DNA of 64,000 bases, taken from assembly GCA_947501445.1 (NCBI GenBank), contig CANMVS010000003.1:434001-498000 (forward strand), written 5' to 3'. Below, piece by piece: positions 62,372 to 64,000 of this stretch. The DNA is from an uncultured Rhizobiaceae group bacterium (GTDB lineage Bacteria; Pseudomonadota; Alphaproteobacteria; Rhizobiales; Rhizobiaceae). The notes below the pieces were generated by a model that saw nothing but the letters and a program-made list of their open reading frames with translations, did no database searches and had not been told where the DNA came from. Position numbers and translations under genes: made by a program. Within the stretch, counting starts at the first letter, position 1; the number at the start of each line of letters is the position of its first letter.

Positions 62372-63991
62372 CTACATTCTTGCCACGCCAAAGGAATTGG
62401 GTTGCAGGGTCCGGTTGCGAGCTTCAAGGCAGGTCTCCAGACAAAATCCCAGCACTTTGCGGGTGTCCCGTGGATCGATAACGCCGTGATCAAGGCATCG
62501 ACCCGAGGTATAAAACGCATCCGATTGACGATCAAAATGCGTTGCTATGGTCTTGTGCTGTGCGGCGAGCGTAGCCTCATCAATGTCGATACCTTTGCGT
62601 TTGGCACCCACTTTTGCGACCATTGTCATGGTGCCGGCCGCCTGCTCACCACCCATGACACCGGTTGTTGCATTGGGCCAGGCAAAGATGAAATCAGGTT
62701 CAAAAGCCAGGCCGCTCATGCCGTAGTTTCCAGCACCAAAACTGGCACCAATATACAGCGTGATACGGGGTACCCGCGTGTTGGATACGGCCTGAATCAT
62801 TTTCGACCCGTGTTTGATCATCCCGGCCTGCTCATAGGCTGTTCCAACCATATAGCCGGTTGTGTTGTTCAAAAAAACAATAGGCATATCAGCCTGATCG
62901 CACAGTTGAATGAACTGTGTTGCCTTTGTCGCTCCCGCCGGATCAATTGGACCATTGTTGCCAATCAGTCCGCAGGCGATGCCATTGATTGAAGCCTGAA
63001 TGCACAGGGTTGCTGCGCCATAGCGCGGTTTGAATTCTTCAAAATCTGATCCATCGACGATCCGGCAGACGACTTCGCGCACATCATAGGGTTTGCGATA
63101 GTCTACCGGAACGATGCCAGCCAGTTCCTGCGGGTCATGCAAGGGCTCGTCAAATACACGCGCAGGCAGCGCTGGCAGCCTCTTGTTCCAGTCTATCCGG
63201 CGCACCACATCGCGTGCCAGGGCAATGCCATGGGCATCATCATCGGCCAGATATTCCACCAGCCCTGATGTGCTGGCATGCATTTCAGAACCACCAAGTT
63301 CGCGGTCATCGGCCATTTCGCCCGTGGCGGCATGCACCAAAGCAGCACCGGCAAGCGCGGCCATGCCGTTTTTCTTCACACCGATCACATAGTCCGACAG
63401 GCCCGGCATATAAGCACCTCCTGCCGTCGACGGGCCGTGAAGGACCGCAACCGTGGGAATGCCGTCAGCCCCCAGCAGGGCAAGATTTCGAAAGACAGCC
63501 CCGGCTTTTGCCCAGCCTTCGACCTGGTATTCCATCAAATTGGCACCCGCGCTTTCGACGAGATGGATCAGCGGCAATTTATGCCGGCGGGCCAGTTGCT
63601 GAATATTCATGGCTGTTGGCAGGCTCATTGCACCCATGGCACCGGCCTTGATGCCGCTGTCATCCACCCAGATCATGCATCGCGCACCACCAACAAATCC
63701 AACCCCGACAATAAGGGATGACCCGGGCACTGATTTTTCCGGATCGCTACTGTCGACCAGAAATCCTGCCAGTGAGTGCAATTGTAAAAACGGCATGCCG
63801 GGATCGAGCAGACGCGCCAGTCTTTCGCGCGGCGTAATTTGCCCGCGTTCCTCAAATCGTCCGCGCCGTTTTTCCGAAAGCGTGGCAGCGCGTGCCTCCA
63901 GGGTCCGCAAACGCTCGATCAGCGCCAGCATATCGCTACGATTGTCCTCATAGAGCTTCGATCCACTGTCTATCCGGCTGACAAATCCCAT
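62372..63991 (-). CDS. acyl-CoA carboxylase beta subunit (carboxyltransferase)
   Basis: 539 residues, full-length carboxyltransferase with both halves. N-half: GQITPRERLARLLDPGMPFLQL, LPLIHLVESAGANLMEYQ, GPSTAGGAYMPGLSDYVIGVKKNGMAALAGAALVHAATGE. C-half: VFLNNTTGYMVGTAYEQAGMIKHGSKMIQAVSNTRVPRITLYIGASFGAGNYGMSGLAFEPDFIFAWPNATTGVMGGEQAAG. It is of the methylcrotonyl/geranyl-CoA type rather than propionyl-CoA. First gene of the leftward operon within the window; the upstream side lies outside. Confidence 0.87.
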   Translation of the reverse strand: MGFVSRIDSGSKLYEDNRSDMLALIERLRTLEARAATLSEKRRGRFEERGQITPRERLARLLDPGMPFLQLHSLAGFLVDSSDPEKSVPGSSLIVGVGFVGGARCMIWVDDSGIKAGAMGAMSLPTAMNIQQLARRHKLPLIHLVESAGANLMEYQVEGWAKAGAVFRNLALLGADGIPTVAVLHGPSTAGGAYMPGLSDYVIGVKKNGMAALAGAALVHAATGEMADDRELGGSEMHASTSGLVEYLADDDAHGIALARDVVRRIDWNKRLPALPARVFDEPLHDPQELAGIVPVDYRKPYDVREVVCRIVDGSDFEEFKPRYGAATLCIQASINGIACGLIGNNGPIDPAGATKATQFIQLCDQADMPIVFLNNTTGYMVGTAYEQAGMIKHGSKMIQAVSNTRVPRITLYIGASFGAGNYGMSGLAFEPDFIFAWPNATTGVMGGEQAAGTMTMVAKVGAKRKGIDIDEATLAAQHKTIATHFDRQSDAFYTSGRCLDHGVIDPRDTRKVLGFCLETCLEARNRTLQPNSFGVARM

Positions 63992-64000
63992 CAGGCTGAC

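Noticed and set aside
1-64000. Prophage, integron, IS element or tRNA-bounded island
   Set aside because: No integrase, transposase, phage structural gene, tRNA or direct-repeat boundaries were found on reading both strands.

Overview
The window looks like a chromosomal segment of a free-living alphaproteobacterium, most likely of the Hyphomicrobiales (Rhizobiales). The evidence is the gene families: DUF1194, AttE-H-like export genes, four TetR regulators, two class III nucleotide cyclases, ugpBAEC with a PHO box, a Tat-exported L,D-transpeptidase, TRAP and molybdenum-hydroxylase genes. Base composition is moderate and even. I see no rRNA, tRNA, insertion sequence, phage gene or CRISPR array.

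Left part (1-20.8 kb): an MFS fragment at the edge; a DUF1194 secreted protein; a glycosyltransferase translationally coupled to a GDP-mannose 3,5-epimerase homologue; a 1450-residue secreted protein with two long arrays of 16-residue repeats; an unassigned secreted protein; an ABC ATPase / FtsX permease / CrtC-AttH lipocalin operon; an ABC exporter; a hemolysin III protein; a methyltransferase; a double SnoaL protein; and an M23-like protein lacking one expected zinc ligand.

Middle (20.8-41.8 kb): a TetR gene divergent from pspA-yiaAB with three palindromic operators; a 1131-residue Aas-like fusion for phospholipid re-acylation; a soluble class III cyclase; a DMT exporter; an SHMT-like PLP enzyme divergent from its LysR regulator; a periplasmic binding protein coupled to a membrane class III cyclase; TetR/DUF1330; and ugpBAEC preceded by a PHO box, with an orphan second UgpE-like permease divergent from ugpB.

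Right part (41.8-64 kb): a catabolic island. It holds a cyclase-family metal hydrolase, a group D flavin monooxygenase, a TetR, OsmC plus peroxiredoxin, a coxMSL-type molybdenum hydroxylase, a polysaccharide-deacetylase-fold hydrolase, a TRAP transporter and an acyl-CoA carboxylase / enoyl-CoA hydratase / TIGR03084 operon. Three divergent promoters in the island share a palindrome of the form TTTATCGATCGATAAA, so they appear to form one regulon, probably controlled by the TetR at 44.4 kb. The substrate is not identifiable from sequence; an aromatic or N-heterocyclic acid is my best inference. Housekeeping-type genes (OmpA lipoprotein, L,D-transpeptidase, methyltransferase, TetR/DUF1772/quinol monooxygenase) lie between its parts.

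A dispersed extragenic element of about 100 bp with two hairpins occurs six times (8.6, 30.9, 36.4, 44.3, 51.4 and 55.4 kb), always between genes. The most striking objects are the repeat protein, this element and the island-wide operator set.
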